Part shown: positions 49,549-57,893 of the stretch, piece after piece | Layout: every line of letters begins with the position of its first letter | Numbering within the stretch: the stretch's first letter is position 1 | Assembly: GCA_003218375.1 (NCBI GenBank) | Contig: QHNH01000021.1 | Span: 1 to 64,000 of the forward strand | Origin: Verrucomicrobiota bacterium | Lineage (GTDB): Bacteria > Verrucomicrobiota > Verrucomicrobiia > Chthoniobacterales > UBA10450 | Reading direction: 5' to 3' | Length of the DNA stretch: 64,000 nt | Made by a program: the position numbers and the translations under genes | The notes under the pieces: model-generated | What the model was told of the DNA's origin: nothing | Databases searched by the model: none | The model's input: the letters and a program-made list of their open reading frames with translations, nothing else

Positions 49549-51108
49549 TCAGAACAATTCGGGATGATCGTCGGTGACGGGCTGGGGGCCGATGATGGAG
49601 CGGATCTTGGCGAGGAGATCGTTGAAGTCGTAGGGCTTTTGGATGGTATCGATGACGCCGGCCTTCAACATTTCGGAGCGAATGGCGGGTTCGAGGTAGC
49701 CGCTCGCGACGATGGCCCGGACGCCGGGTTTGCTCTCTTTCATTTTTAGGAAAGCTTCGCGGCCGCCTAACCGCGGCAGGCCGAGATCGCACACGACCAG
49801 GCCGATCTCGTCGCTGTGCGATTCAAAGAGCGCGACTGCTTCGACGCCGTCTTTCGCGGCGAGGACGCGGAAGCCTTCGCTTTGCAACATGGAAACGCCG
49901 AGCTCGCGCAGCATCTCTTCGTCTTCGACGAGCAGGATCGTTTGGGGGATGTCCTGCCGCGGCGCGCCGGTCCGATCCCCGCCGAGCTGTTCAGCGGCGA
50001 GGTGTTTGACCGGCAAATAAATAATGAAGCTCGTGCCGGCGCCGGGCTCGCTCTCGACCTGGACGAAACCGCGATGGTTGTTGACGACGCCGTAAACAAC
50101 CGAGAGCCCGAGACCAGTTCCCTTGCTTCGTTCCTTCGTAGTGAAGAACGGCTCGAAGATATGGGACTTCACCTGTCGGGTCATGCCGATGCCGGTGTCA
50201 CGCACCCGAATGCAGGCGTAACTATCCGCGGTCACGCCGCTGAACATCTCGGTGAGGTCCGGGCCCGGGGTGATGGAAGTGGCGAGGGTGAGGGTGCCGC
50301 CGGCGGGCATGGCGTCGCGCGCGTTCACGCAAAGGTTCAGGAGCACCTGGTGGATCTGACTTTTGTCCGCGGTAATGAGCGGCAGGTCGGGCGCGAGCTC
50401 GAGGTGGAAGCTGATCGTCTTGGGAAAAGTCGCCTGCAACATGCTCTCCAGCTCGCGCACGAGTGCGTTGAGATCGACCGAGGAAAAGCGCGCCTCGGTC
50501 TGGCGCGCGGAGGTGAGCAGTTGCTGGACGAGCGCCGCGCCGCGCTCGACGGCTTCCTTGATGACTTTGATCGCCCCCGGGAACTCGTTCGGTTTCGAGT
50601 GGGAACTCTCGAGCTTGTTCGTGTAGCCGAGAATGATCGCGAGGATGTTGTTGAAGTCGTGCGCGATGCCGCCGGCCAGCGTTCCGAGCCCTTCCATCTT
50701 CTGCGCCTGGACAAGCTGCTGCTCGAGGCGTTTCCGTTTCGTGTCGTTGAAAAGATAAACGTGCAGCTCGGTCAGCTCGCCGTTCGCGAAATTCCCGATA
50801 AGGCGCGTGACTACATAAACCGGATCGCCATTTCGCTGTGTCATCTCGAGTTCGTGCCGGTCGACCATCCCGTGCTGGCGCACGGTCTCGAGCAATTCGA
50901 TGCCGTCCTGCCGGTTGCGGAGAAAGGCGAAGAAATTCGCGGACATCGCTTCTTCGACTGAATCAAAACCAAAGATGCCGGCGACGGCGGGATTGCAGGT
51001 GACGATCTGGCCGTCCGTGCGCATCACGAGCATGCCCGTGAAATCCTCGGTGACGAAGCGCCGGTAACGCTCGTCCGTTTCGCCCAGCGGGTTCGGTCGA
51101 TCTTCCAT
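49549..51108 (-). CDS. Hybrid histidine kinase (PAS, HisKA, HATPase, C-terminal receiver)
   Basis: 519 aa from the ATG at 51108 (MEDRPNPLGETDERYRRFVT), which overlaps the stop of the preceding small gene by one base. PAS (about 12-125, FTGMLVMRTDGQIVTCNPAV), kinase core with His in GGIAHDFNNILAII (about 155-168), ATP-binding NARDAMPAGG and DTGIGM, FFTTKERSKGTGLGLSVVYG, then a receiver (about 395-510) with DDE-type start LLVEDEEMLREL and Asp in VVCDLGLPRLGG. No membrane helix and no HTH output, so it works as a phosphorelay member in the cytosol. It is cotranscribed with the 90-aa membrane protein upstream. Confidence 0.9.
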   Translation of the reverse strand: MEDRPNPLGETDERYRRFVTEDFTGMLVMRTDGQIVTCNPAVAGIFGFDSVEEAMSANFFAFLRNRQDGIELLETVRQHGMVDRHELEMTQRNGDPVYVVTRLIGNFANGELTELHVYLFNDTKRKRLEQQLVQAQKMEGLGTLAGGIAHDFNNILAIILGYTNKLESSHSKPNEFPGAIKVIKEAVERGAALVQQLLTSARQTEARFSSVDLNALVRELESMLQATFPKTISFHLELAPDLPLITADKSQIHQVLLNLCVNARDAMPAGGTLTLATSITPGPDLTEMFSGVTADSYACIRVRDTGIGMTRQVKSHIFEPFFTTKERSKGTGLGLSVVYGVVNNHRGFVQVESEPGAGTSFIIYLPVKHLAAEQLGGDRTGAPRQDIPQTILLVEDEEMLRELGVSMLQSEGFRVLAAKDGVEAVALFESHSDEIGLVVCDLGLPRLGGREAFLKMKESKPGVRAIVASGYLEPAIRSEMLKAGVIDTIQKPYDFNDLLAKIRSIIGPQPVTDDHPELF

Positions 51109-51380
51109 CAGGGCGCGCGCGAAACAGGTGTGGCGGTCGGTCGCGGCTCGTTCCGGGAGCGGAATTCGTCGAGCCCGCCGGAGTAGAAAACGTAATAGAA
51201 CGCGAGGACGGCGCCGATGAGGACGGCGAAGAGGAAGATGAAACTCGCCAGGCGAAAGGCGCGGTAAGGAGAACGGGCCCGGAGGCGCGCGGCGCGTTGT
51301 TGCGCCAGCTCCAGCTCGACGAGGCGCAGGAGCTGTTCCGGATCGGACGGTTCGTTCTTGCCGTTGCCGTGGGGATTCAT
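51108..51380 (-). CDS. Small single-helix membrane protein
   Basis: 90 aa. A charged helix (about 15-40, EQLLRLVELELAQQRAARLRA) is followed by one transmembrane helix (about 45-68, LASFIFLFAVLIGAVLAFYYV) and a short polar tail. Its stop (TGA) overlaps the ATG of the hybrid kinase by one base, a clear sign of translational coupling. The kinase it precedes has no membrane helix of its own, so this protein may anchor or sense for it. Family not recognised. Confidence 0.65.
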   Translation of the reverse strand: MNPHGNGKNEPSDPEQLLRLVELELAQQRAARLRARSPYRAFRLASFIFLFAVLIGAVLAFYYVFYSGGLDEFRSRNEPRPTATPVSRAP

Positions 51381-51415
51381 CGAGAAAGAATCTTAACCAA
51401 TCGACCGAAACACAA

Positions 51416-52108
51416 ATGGATTCTGAATCTACGACGCCGACGCTAAGAAAGCTCGTTGCTTTCACGCTGCCGATGGCGGTATTCCTGACGCTGTTGGGCC
51501 TGGCGGGTGTGGTGCGAAAACCGGGAGCCGGTCCCTGGCTCGAGTCGCCGGAGTATTGGATTTATCCGGCGCAAACGTTGATCTGCGGCGCGCTCGTTAT
51601 TTGGTTCCGGCGTGAATACGAACTGCGCGCGCCGCGGAAAGTCTGGTTTGCGATCGTCGTCGGCACTGTGGTCTTCGTGGTCTGGATCGCGCCGCAACAA
51701 TTCCTCGGTTTCGCACCGAGGCTGACTGGTTTTGACCCGGATGTATTCAGTGGCAGGCCGGCAGTGTATTGGGGAACGGTAGCATTGCGTTTCGCGCGGC
51801 TGGTTGTTGTCGTGCCGTTGGTGGAGGAGATTTTCTGGCGCGGCTTTCTCCTGCGCTACCTGATCAACGAGCGGTTCACCACGATCGCCACCGGCACGTT
51901 CTCCTGGGTTTCGTTCGCGCTTGTCACGTTCGGCTTCGGGTTTGCCCATTCGCGGGCCGACTGGATTCCGGCTTTGATCTGCGGCGCGCTCTATAATCTC
52001 GTCGCTTATCGGACCCGCAGCCTTGCCTCCTGCGTCGTTGCCCATGCGCTCACGAATCTCCTGCTTGGCCTCTGGATCATGCAGACCCGGCAATGGGGAT
52101 TTTGGTGA
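51416..52108 (+). CDS. CPBP-family intramembrane protease (CAAX-type)
   Basis: 230 aa, seven or so membrane helices. CPBP/Abi signatures: VVVPLVEEIFWRGFLLRYLI (EExxxR, about 133-152), FGFGFAHSRADW (FxxxH, about 174-185), and C-terminal VVAHALTNLLLGLW (HxxxN, about 207-220). Similar proteins are called CAAX prenyl protease-related and are found with exosortase in PEP-CTERM organisms. No prenyl substrates are expected in bacteria. Starts 36 bp away from the divergent 90-aa membrane gene, with a shared promoter region. Confidence 0.85.
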   Translation: MDSESTTPTLRKLVAFTLPMAVFLTLLGLAGVVRKPGAGPWLESPEYWIYPAQTLICGALVIWFRREYELRAPRKVWFAIVVGTVVFVVWIAPQQFLGFAPRLTGFDPDVFSGRPAVYWGTVALRFARLVVVVPLVEEIFWRGFLLRYLINERFTTIATGTFSWVSFALVTFGFGFAHSRADWIPALICGALYNLVAYRTRSLASCVVAHALTNLLLGLWIMQTRQWGFW

Positions 52109-52144
52109 GAAAGGAGGCACCGCTTCTGCTTCGTAGAAGGGGCC

Positions 52145-52309
52145 ATGCACGCCACCTTTTTCCAGAAAGTCATCATCTGCGCGATCGCGGGATTTCTCGC
52201 GGCCGCCCTCCTGGAATGGGGCAAGATGTTCGTGACCGGCGCCGATGACGCCCTGAACAAGGGCTACAAGCACACGGCGCCCGGGGTGAGTCTGAAGTCC
52301 AAGCCGTAA
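52145..52309 (+). CDS. 54-aa single-helix membrane protein
   Basis: MHATFFQKVIICAIAGFLAA starts the protein, a hydrophobic helix (about 8-24), then LEWGKMFVTGADDALNKGYKHT and a basic end VSLKSKP. It lies 36 bp after the CPBP gene and 77 bp before nadE on the same strand; an ATG with a purine-rich lead (GAAGGGGCC). Small and unrecognised; codon use looks coding. Confidence 0.5.
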   Translation: MHATFFQKVIICAIAGFLAAALLEWGKMFVTGADDALNKGYKHTAPGVSLKSKP

Positions 52310-52386
52310 CGGCCGAGATCATCGATCCCGGCTACAGGAAGCGCGAAAGCGATTGCCGGTATCCGGCCTGCACATAGTTTCCGGTT

Positions 52387-54036
52387 GTGAAGATCGGTTT
52401 CGCTCAAATCAATCCGACCGTGGGCGATTTGAGCGGCAATTATGAGAAAATCCTGGGCGCCTACGAGCGGCTCACGGAGGCCGGCGCGGAATTGGTGCTA
52501 ACGCCTGAGCTGGCGATCACCGGTTATCCGCCGCAGGACCTCGTCTTCAAATCGCGGTTCGTGCCGCAAAACCTGGAAGTGCTCGATAAACTCCAGGCGC
52601 GGCTGCGCGGCGCGGCGCTGCTGGTCGGTTACGTGGAGCGGAACCAGGGCCGCGGGAAGCCATTCCATAATGCCGCCGCGCTGCTCCAATCCGGCGCGCC
52701 GATTTCGAAAACGTTCAAGTCGCTATTGCCGACTTACGACGTCTTCGACGAGGATCGTTACTTTGAACCGGGCTGCAACTCCGCGCCGCTCATCCTGGGC
52801 AAGAAGAAAATCGGCGTCACGATTTGCGAGGATATCTGGACGGAACATTATCTGCCGCGGCCGTTCTACGACGTCGAACCGGTGCGGGCGCTGGTGGAGC
52901 AGGGGGCTGAAATCATTTTGAATCTGAGCGCCTCTCCGTTCAGCCTGAACAAACCGGCGATCCGGCGCGAGATGGTTTCCGCGCTGGCCCAGGCGCATAA
53001 GCGTCCGATCTTTTACTGCAACGCCGTGGGCGGGAACGATCAGCTTGTGTTCGATGGCAACTCGATCGCGGTGAACGCCAGCGGCGAGCTGATCGCGCAG
53101 CTGCCCGGATTTCAGACAGCGGAACAGATTATCGATTCCAGCTCGGCGCGGCCCATCCAGTTTAAGGAACCGGAGCGGAGCGCCGATCTTTTCGCTGCGC
53201 TCTCAATAGGCGTGCGCGATTACCTGGCGAAGTGCGGATTCAAATCGGCGGTACTCGGGTTAAGCGGCGGGATCGATTCGGCGGTGGTCGCAGCGATCGC
53301 CGTGGACGCGCTCGGCGCCGAGAACGTGATCGGCGTTTCGATGCCGAGTCCGTATTCGTCGCGCGGCAGCATCGACGACGCGCTCGCGCTCGCGAAAAAT
53401 CTGGGAATAAAATGCCTCGAGATCCCGATCGCGAATGCATTCGGCGCATTCAAGGCGCAGTTCGCGGAAATTTTCGCCGGCCTGCCGGAAGACACCACAG
53501 AAGAGAACATGCAGGCCCGCTTACGTGGCATGATCCTGATGTCGCTCTCGAACAAATTCGGCCACATCGTGCTTTCCACCGGCAACAAGAGCGAGCTCGC
53601 GGTCGGTTATTGCACACTCTATGGCGACATGGCCGGCGGCCTCGCCGTGATCAGCGACGTGCCGAAAACAATGGTCTACGAGCTGGCGCGTTGGATGAAC
53701 TCCGATAAATCGCGAGTGGGCCGGGAGCGGGAAATCATTCCGCGCTCGACGATCGAGAAACCGCCCAGCGCGGAATTGAAGCCGGGCCAGACCGACCAGG
53801 ACACGCTGCCGCCGTACGATGTACTCGACGAAATCCTGCGCCTTTACGTCGAGGAAAACCTGAGCGCGCGCGATATCATCGGGCACGGGTTCGAGGAGAA
53901 AACCGTGCGCTGGGTGCAGCGCCGGGTGGACGTCAACGAATACAAACGCGAGCAGGCCGCGCCGGGAATCAAGGTCACGAGCCGCGCTTTCGGCGTCGGC
54001 CGCCGGATGCCGATCGCGCAGCGTTACATCGATTAA
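52387..54036 (+). CDS. nadE: Glutamine-dependent NAD+ synthetase
   Basis: 549 aa starting at GTG 52387. It makes NAD+ from nicotinate adenine dinucleotide, with ammonia from glutamine. N-terminal nitrilase-type amidase (about 1-260): catalytic Glu in LVLTPELAITGYPP, Lys in FKSLLPTYDVFDE, Cys in VTICEDIWTEHY. C-terminal synthetase: PP-loop LGLSGGIDSAVVAA (about 292-305), TGNKSELAVGYCTLYGD, SDVPKTMVYELARWMN and the motif PPSAELKPGQTDQDTLPPYDVLD (key parts PSAELKPGQ, PYDVLDEIL). Both halves are complete, so it is a full two-domain enzyme. Single gene, followed by tRNA-Lys on the other strand. Confidence 0.95.
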   Translation: MKIGFAQINPTVGDLSGNYEKILGAYERLTEAGAELVLTPELAITGYPPQDLVFKSRFVPQNLEVLDKLQARLRGAALLVGYVERNQGRGKPFHNAAALLQSGAPISKTFKSLLPTYDVFDEDRYFEPGCNSAPLILGKKKIGVTICEDIWTEHYLPRPFYDVEPVRALVEQGAEIILNLSASPFSLNKPAIRREMVSALAQAHKRPIFYCNAVGGNDQLVFDGNSIAVNASGELIAQLPGFQTAEQIIDSSSARPIQFKEPERSADLFAALSIGVRDYLAKCGFKSAVLGLSGGIDSAVVAAIAVDALGAENVIGVSMPSPYSSRGSIDDALALAKNLGIKCLEIPIANAFGAFKAQFAEIFAGLPEDTTEENMQARLRGMILMSLSNKFGHIVLSTGNKSELAVGYCTLYGDMAGGLAVISDVPKTMVYELARWMNSDKSRVGREREIIPRSTIEKPPSAELKPGQTDQDTLPPYDVLDEILRLYVEENLSARDIIGHGFEEKTVRWVQRRVDVNEYKREQAAPGIKVTSRAFGVGRRMPIAQRYID

Positions 54037-54049
54037 GATCGCGAAAAAC

Positions 54050-54122
54050 TGCACCGCGTTGGAATCGAACCAACAACCCAGTGATTAAGAGTCACTTGCT
54101 CTGCCAATTGAGCTAGCGGTGC
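54050..54122 (-). tRNA. tRNA-Lys (CTT anticodon)
   Basis: 73 nt on the minus strand: acceptor GCACCGC/GCGGTGC, D-arm GCTCAATTGGCAGAGC, anticodon stem-loop AGTGA-CTCTTAA-TCACT with anticodon CTT, T-arm GGTTCGATTCC. Position 73 is A; the CCA end is not encoded. Confidence 0.95.
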
Positions 54123-54200
54123 ATTGCGCTTCGGGGAAGAGCGCTAGTTTGCCGCAGTTTTTCCGGGAATCAACCGCAGGAGATTCCGCCGGTGATCGCG

Positions 54201-55463
54201 TCAGGCGGCTTCGGCGCGGGGGACGATGGCGAGGACGTTTCCCGATGGCGTCGCAACGCCCTGCGCGCAGGCGGGCAGTTGAATTCGGAACGTCGCACCT
54301 TTGCCAGGCTCGCTTTCGATTTCGAGCGCGCCTTGATGGCGTTTGATAATGCCGAAGACCATCGCAAGTCCCAGGCCCGTCCCCTGATCGCCTTTCGTGG
54401 TGAAGAAAGGCTCGAGGCAACGCTCTCGCACTTCCGCGCTCATCCCGGCGCCGGTGTCGGTGACCTCGACAATCGCGCTGCCGCGCTGCGTGAAAGTCCG
54501 CAGGGTGATGATCCCGGCGCCCGGGATCGCGTCCAAGGCATTGAAAATCAAATTTGTGAGGACTTCGCGAAGTTCGGCGCCGATGCCCGCGGCCATGACC
54601 TCGCCTTTGAAATCGGTGCGGAACGAGACTGTTTTTTCTCGCTCGCGCTTGGCGCCACGGGGCTTGGCCAGCGCGATTGATTGCGTGACGATCTCATTCA
54701 AGTCGAGAGGCTCGAGCAAATCCGCGGCGCCGCGCGGCCGGTAGAAATCGCGTAACCGGCTGACGACGTGGGCGCCATCGCGACCGGCGGTGTTGATGAT
54801 GCGCAGGTATTCGAGCGCGGTCGCTTCGTCGGCGCGCGCCTTCGCATTGGTTATCAGCATCTCGCTGTAACCGATGATCGACATCAAACTGTTGCTGAAA
54901 TCGTGAACCACGCCGCCGGCCATTTCGCCGAACGCACTCAGGCGCTCCTGCTGAAGCAACTGTCGTTGCGTGGCGCGCAAATTCTCGAGCGCGCCTTCCA
55001 GTTCGCGGGTCCTTTCACGCACCCGATCTTCGAGAACACGATTCTGCTCCTGAATTTCGAGCCGGAGAAAGTGCGCCTGGAGAAGATTCCGGATCCGCAT
55101 GCTGACTTCCGAGGTGTCGAACGGCTTCACCAGCAGGTCGGTCGCGCCAGCCGCCAAGGCGCGGCGTTTGTTCTTCGCCGAGTCGTCGCCCGTCAGAACC
55201 AGCACCGGAATTTGGTTTTCGCCCTGTCGATCCGCCCGCAATGCTTCCAGGACTTGAAAGCCGCTAATGTTTGGCATCGCCAAGTCGAGCAGAATCAAAT
55301 CGGGGGCGAAGGCTTCGATGGCTTCGAAGGTGTGCGTCGAATCGTTGATGCTTCGGAGCTGACCATAGCCAATGCGATGGAGAAAATTCGTCATCAGACA
55401 CGTGCTGTTGACGTCGTCATCCACCATGAGGATGCGCGCTTCTTTTAAGGTCGCTTCGTTCAT
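54201..55463 (-). CDS. Response regulator-histidine kinase hybrid (N-terminal receiver)
   Basis: 420 aa, no membrane helix. N-terminal receiver (about 8-130): ILMVDDDVNSTCLMTNFL, phospho-Asp in LILLDLAMPNISGF, LVLTGDDSAKN and LLVKPFDTSEV. A coiled-coil linker (about 130-175, EIQEQNRVLEDRVRERTRELEGAL). Kinase core: His in GGVVHDFSNSLMSII (about 183-197), ATP-binding NALDAIPGAG, DTGAGMSAEV, FFTTKGDQGTGLGLAMVFG. Reads the state of another receiver or senses in the cytosol. The single receiver at 55495-55884 lies 31 bp upstream on the same strand and may be its partner. Confidence 0.9.
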   Translation of the reverse strand: MNEATLKEARILMVDDDVNSTCLMTNFLHRIGYGQLRSINDSTHTFEAIEAFAPDLILLDLAMPNISGFQVLEALRADRQGENQIPVLVLTGDDSAKNKRRALAAGATDLLVKPFDTSEVSMRIRNLLQAHFLRLEIQEQNRVLEDRVRERTRELEGALENLRATQRQLLQQERLSAFGEMAGGVVHDFSNSLMSIIGYSEMLITNAKARADEATALEYLRIINTAGRDGAHVVSRLRDFYRPRGAADLLEPLDLNEIVTQSIALAKPRGAKREREKTVSFRTDFKGEVMAAGIGAELREVLTNLIFNALDAIPGAGIITLRTFTQRGSAIVEVTDTGAGMSAEVRERCLEPFFTTKGDQGTGLGLAMVFGIIKRHQGALEIESEPGKGATFRIQLPACAQGVATPSGNVLAIVPRAEAA

Positions 55464-55494
55464 TGGGAGAATCGGTCGCGCGCCTTCGCCCGCG

Positions 55495-55884
55495 TCAGGC
55501 TGCGAGGCGGTTAGAGACGAGACGGTCGACCTCGGCCAGGAGCACTGCGGGTTCCACCGGTTTGGCCAGAAATTTCATTCCACCACTTTCCAACGGAGCG
55601 TTTCCCGCTTCGTGGTGGCTGACGAGACCGGTGAGAAAAAGAATCGGTATATCGCGCAAACGCGAATCGGCGGCGGCTTCGCGGGCCAACTCGCCCCCAT
55701 CCTTTCCCGGCATATCGACGTCCAGCAACATGAGATCGGGCCGAAACTGGACCGCCGCCGACAAAGCGCGCGCGGACTCATGCACGAGCAACACTTCATA
55801 TCTAGCCGAGCTCTCGAGGATCATGCCCGCGAGCCGTGAAAGATTAACGTCGTCATCAACCACTAACACCCGTGCCTTGCTCAT
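55495..55884 (-). CDS. Single-domain response regulator
   Basis: 129 aa from the ATG at 55884 (MSKARVLVVDDDVNLSRLAG). Receiver only: acidic triad DDD at 10-12, phospho-Asp in LMLLDVDMPGKDG (about 56), Thr in ILFLTGLVSHH, Lys in KFLAKPVEP. No output domain, so it is a stand-alone phosphoacceptor, probably acting on the kinase that follows 31 bp downstream. Upstream lies the PEP-CTERM-like gene. Confidence 0.88.
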   Translation of the reverse strand: MSKARVLVVDDDVNLSRLAGMILESSARYEVLLVHESARALSAAVQFRPDLMLLDVDMPGKDGGELAREAAADSRLRDIPILFLTGLVSHHEAGNAPLESGGMKFLAKPVEPAVLLAEVDRLVSNRLAA

Positions 55885-55976
55885 CCTTATTTTCGAGCAA
55901 GGAGTATGCGGGTGGAAGGTGCGGCAACTACGGAGAAAAAACCTGACCGGATTAAGGCAATGGCGGCGTGGTCTTG

Positions 55977-56405
55977 TTACCGAATTGCGCGCAAGATCCG
56001 GACGCCGAATTTCTTTTGCAACGCGCGCAAGACTGCCAGCGCTCCGAGAAATGCTGCGACCCAAGTGGAGGTTTCCGGGACGGGCGCCATCGGTTCACCA
56101 CCCGCGTATTCCGGGGAATCCATCGATTGGAGGATGCTCGCGAAGTCTGGCGAGCTGGATCGGCCACTAAACTGAAAGATCGGTTGTTCGTTGTAGTTTG
56201 GCAGCACCTGCTGCTCGGTCCCACAAACCATTTCCATCACGACCGAATTCGGCAGGCTATCAGCCAATGCCGACGTGGACGACGGCTCGAGCGTGACCGC
56301 GCCGAGCGGCGTCGCGCCCGAACCCCGAACCACTGCCGGGCCGTTTAAGATCAATGCGACTACCAGGACCTGCCCAAATAACTGCGCGCTGATACTCTTT
56401 TGCAC
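55977..56405 (-). CDS. PEP-CTERM-like exosortase substrate
   Basis: 142 aa if translation begins at GTG 56405 (VQKSISAQLFGQVLVVALIL, a signal peptide); the frame is open to 56543 and the start is uncertain. C-terminal tail: VPETSTWVAAFLGALAVLRAL then QKKFGVRILRAIR, i.e. a V-P-E-T-S-T-W motif, one hydrophobic helix and a basic end, matching the VPxxxTW-type of PEP-CTERM signal. The body is short and Ser/Val-rich (GAVTLEPSSTSALADSLPNSV). It would be sorted by the exosortase at 40751-42304. No glycan or enzymatic motif seen. Confidence 0.75.
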   Translation of the reverse strand: MQKSISAQLFGQVLVVALILNGPAVVRGSGATPLGAVTLEPSSTSALADSLPNSVVMEMVCGTEQQVLPNYNEQPIFQFSGRSSSPDFASILQSMDSPEYAGGEPMAPVPETSTWVAAFLGALAVLRALQKKFGVRILRAIR

Positions 56406-56449
56406 GCCCCTGCAAGGAGCATGACGCAGGCAGAAACTCCTTGCGGGAA

Positions 56450-56622
56450 CTACCGAAGAAATCTCTCGTCCCCGGTCTTCCGCACGGTCGCTTCCTCGGG
56501 AAGCTTTTTGCCGGGAATGATTTTTTTGTAGATCGCTGTCCACGTATCGGTGCCAGGTCTTCCATCGGCACCGAGGCCCAACGCAGGTTGAACCGCGCGA
56601 GAATGATCGGATCGAGATTCAT
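56450..56622 (-). pseudogene. Small protein gene with a frameshift
   Basis: Begins MNLDPIILARFNLRW at ATG 56622 with a good Shine-Dalgarno (CTAGGAGATAG) nine bases before it, directly after the gene at 56634-57344. In that frame the rest looks random. In the -1 frame the sequence continues GLGADGRPGTDTWTAIYKKI then IPGKKLPEEATVRKTGDERF and LR followed by a stop at 56450, which looks coding. The switch is near 56578. This suggests one frameshift in a 57-aa protein, or a sequencing error. Family unknown. Confidence 0.6.
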
Positions 56623-56633
56623 TGGTCTATCTC

Positions 56634-57344
56634 CTAGGGATGCCCGGCTGGCGGAGGCGGCGGCGGAGGAGGAGTTGCTGTTGTCGGTGGGCGTGTCGCC
56701 GCGCGATCGATAATTACCCGCGCCGAGATATAGCCTGCGTAGAATTCCGGATTCGCTCGGCGGAACGGCGTCATCAGTTTGTCGAGCTGATTGCGGAAGA
56801 GGCTGCGCGTCGTTCCAATCAGGCTGGCCACCGTCGTCGTTAAACCGCTCCGCGTCGCTTTCGCGGTGCGCGGCCCGGTTTTCATCCCGGAAAAAGCGGT
56901 GATCGCCGCCCTGAGCGCCGTAATATCGCCGGCCGTTATGCCGTAGGGAGCGAGCGCGGCGACGTTCGTGTTCGCGGCATCGCGCACGCGTTCCGATATC
57001 TGTACGAGATCGTCATCCTGCGCCTGATCGAGACCTGAACGGGTAAGCTGGACCCGATGCGCCAGCGCGAGGTTCGACGTTTTCTCTGCCAGCGCCGCCA
57101 CCGGATCGGCGATTTCCAGCGTCAAATCTTCCAGATCGTCCCGGGCTTGCGCCTTTTCATCGGTGATGCCGCTGGTTGGCGACTCCTGGCCGGCGACCGC
57201 GCCGCGGATCGTGGCGACGCCATTCTTGGCATCGGTCACGGCAGCGGCGAACGCGGGCATGGCGCTCCAGAGCGCATTGTTGGTATCAAGAAACGCAATC
57301 GTCGTCTCGAACATGGAAGTAACGTTTTCCTGTTCTTGTGTCAT
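56634..57344 (-). CDS. Hypothetical helical protein with proline-rich C-terminus
   Basis: 236 aa, no signal peptide. N-terminal helical half: MFETTIAFLDTNNALWSAMP, AAVTDAKNGVATIRGAVAG, RDDLEDLTLEIADPVAALAEK. C-terminal half: DITALRAAITAFSGMKTGPRTAKATRS then SLFRNQLDKLMTPFRRANPEFYAGYISARV, with parts LFRNQLDKLMTPF and NPEFYAGYISAR. A PPTTATPPPPPPPPAGHP tail ends it. Not recognised; helical length and regularity suggest a structural or binding protein. The 21-bp array 2 lies 197 bp upstream of its ATG. The frameshifted small gene follows 12 bp after its stop. Confidence 0.65.
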   Translation of the reverse strand: MTQEQENVTSMFETTIAFLDTNNALWSAMPAFAAAVTDAKNGVATIRGAVAGQESPTSGITDEKAQARDDLEDLTLEIADPVAALAEKTSNLALAHRVQLTRSGLDQAQDDDLVQISERVRDAANTNVAALAPYGITAGDITALRAAITAFSGMKTGPRTAKATRSGLTTTVASLIGTTRSLFRNQLDKLMTPFRRANPEFYAGYISARVIIDRAATRPPTTATPPPPPPPPAGHP

Positions 57345-57540
57345 ATGGGTTATCGGTTGGGGTTCAAAAAGGGGACAAAAAGGGGGAGAGGGGTTCTACC
57401 TGTTACTACGGTTTTTTTGGGACGAAGTCCGAAACAAAATGCGTTTTGCCGCGAGTATGCTTCGCCATGCTGGTGCAGCAGCGCGTGTCACCACCCGCGG
57501 GAGGCGCTTCAATCTTTCAGCTCGGCCGAACCACGAAGCT

Positions 57541-57813
57541 CGGTTCCCATTTGGCGCTGAGATGCCGCCCGTCTGAGCCCAGCCGGCGTTTGACCGCGCT
57601 GAGTGTGAGTCTTGCCTAGCCGAGCCGCGATCTAGCCGAGCCGAGCGACGATCCAGCGACCTCAAGCGTTCGTTTAACTGAACCGAGCGGCAATCTAATG
57701 GTGCCGAGACTCCATCCAGCGCCGCCATGACGGATCCAAACCGCTCGGAGCCGGTTCTTAATCGAACCGAGTCTGGATTTAAGGGCGCCTAGACAGAGGA
57801 CGGCCGGACTCAA
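57541..57813 (+). repeat. Phased array of thirteen 21-bp degenerate units (array 2)
   Basis: Thirteen units of exactly 21 bases, e.g. CCGGCGTTTGACCGCGCTGAG, CCGCGATCTAGCCGAGCCGAG, CGTTCGTTTAACTGAACCGAG, CGGCAATCTAATGGTGCCGAG. The last six bases (CCGAG or near) are conserved in most units; the middle is A/T-rich ATCTA/TTTAA in many. On the minus strand this reads as a seven-residue repeat (LGALKSR, LGSIKNR). It lies between divergent genes: ATG of the 236-aa protein at 57344 and the multi-PAS kinase at 57894. Confidence 0.8.
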
Positions 57814-57893
57814 ACCAAGCCGTGGAGCAACCCATTTCCCGCATCCTATACGCGTTCTTGTTCAGTCATGGGCAGAAGGTATATGATCGACTC

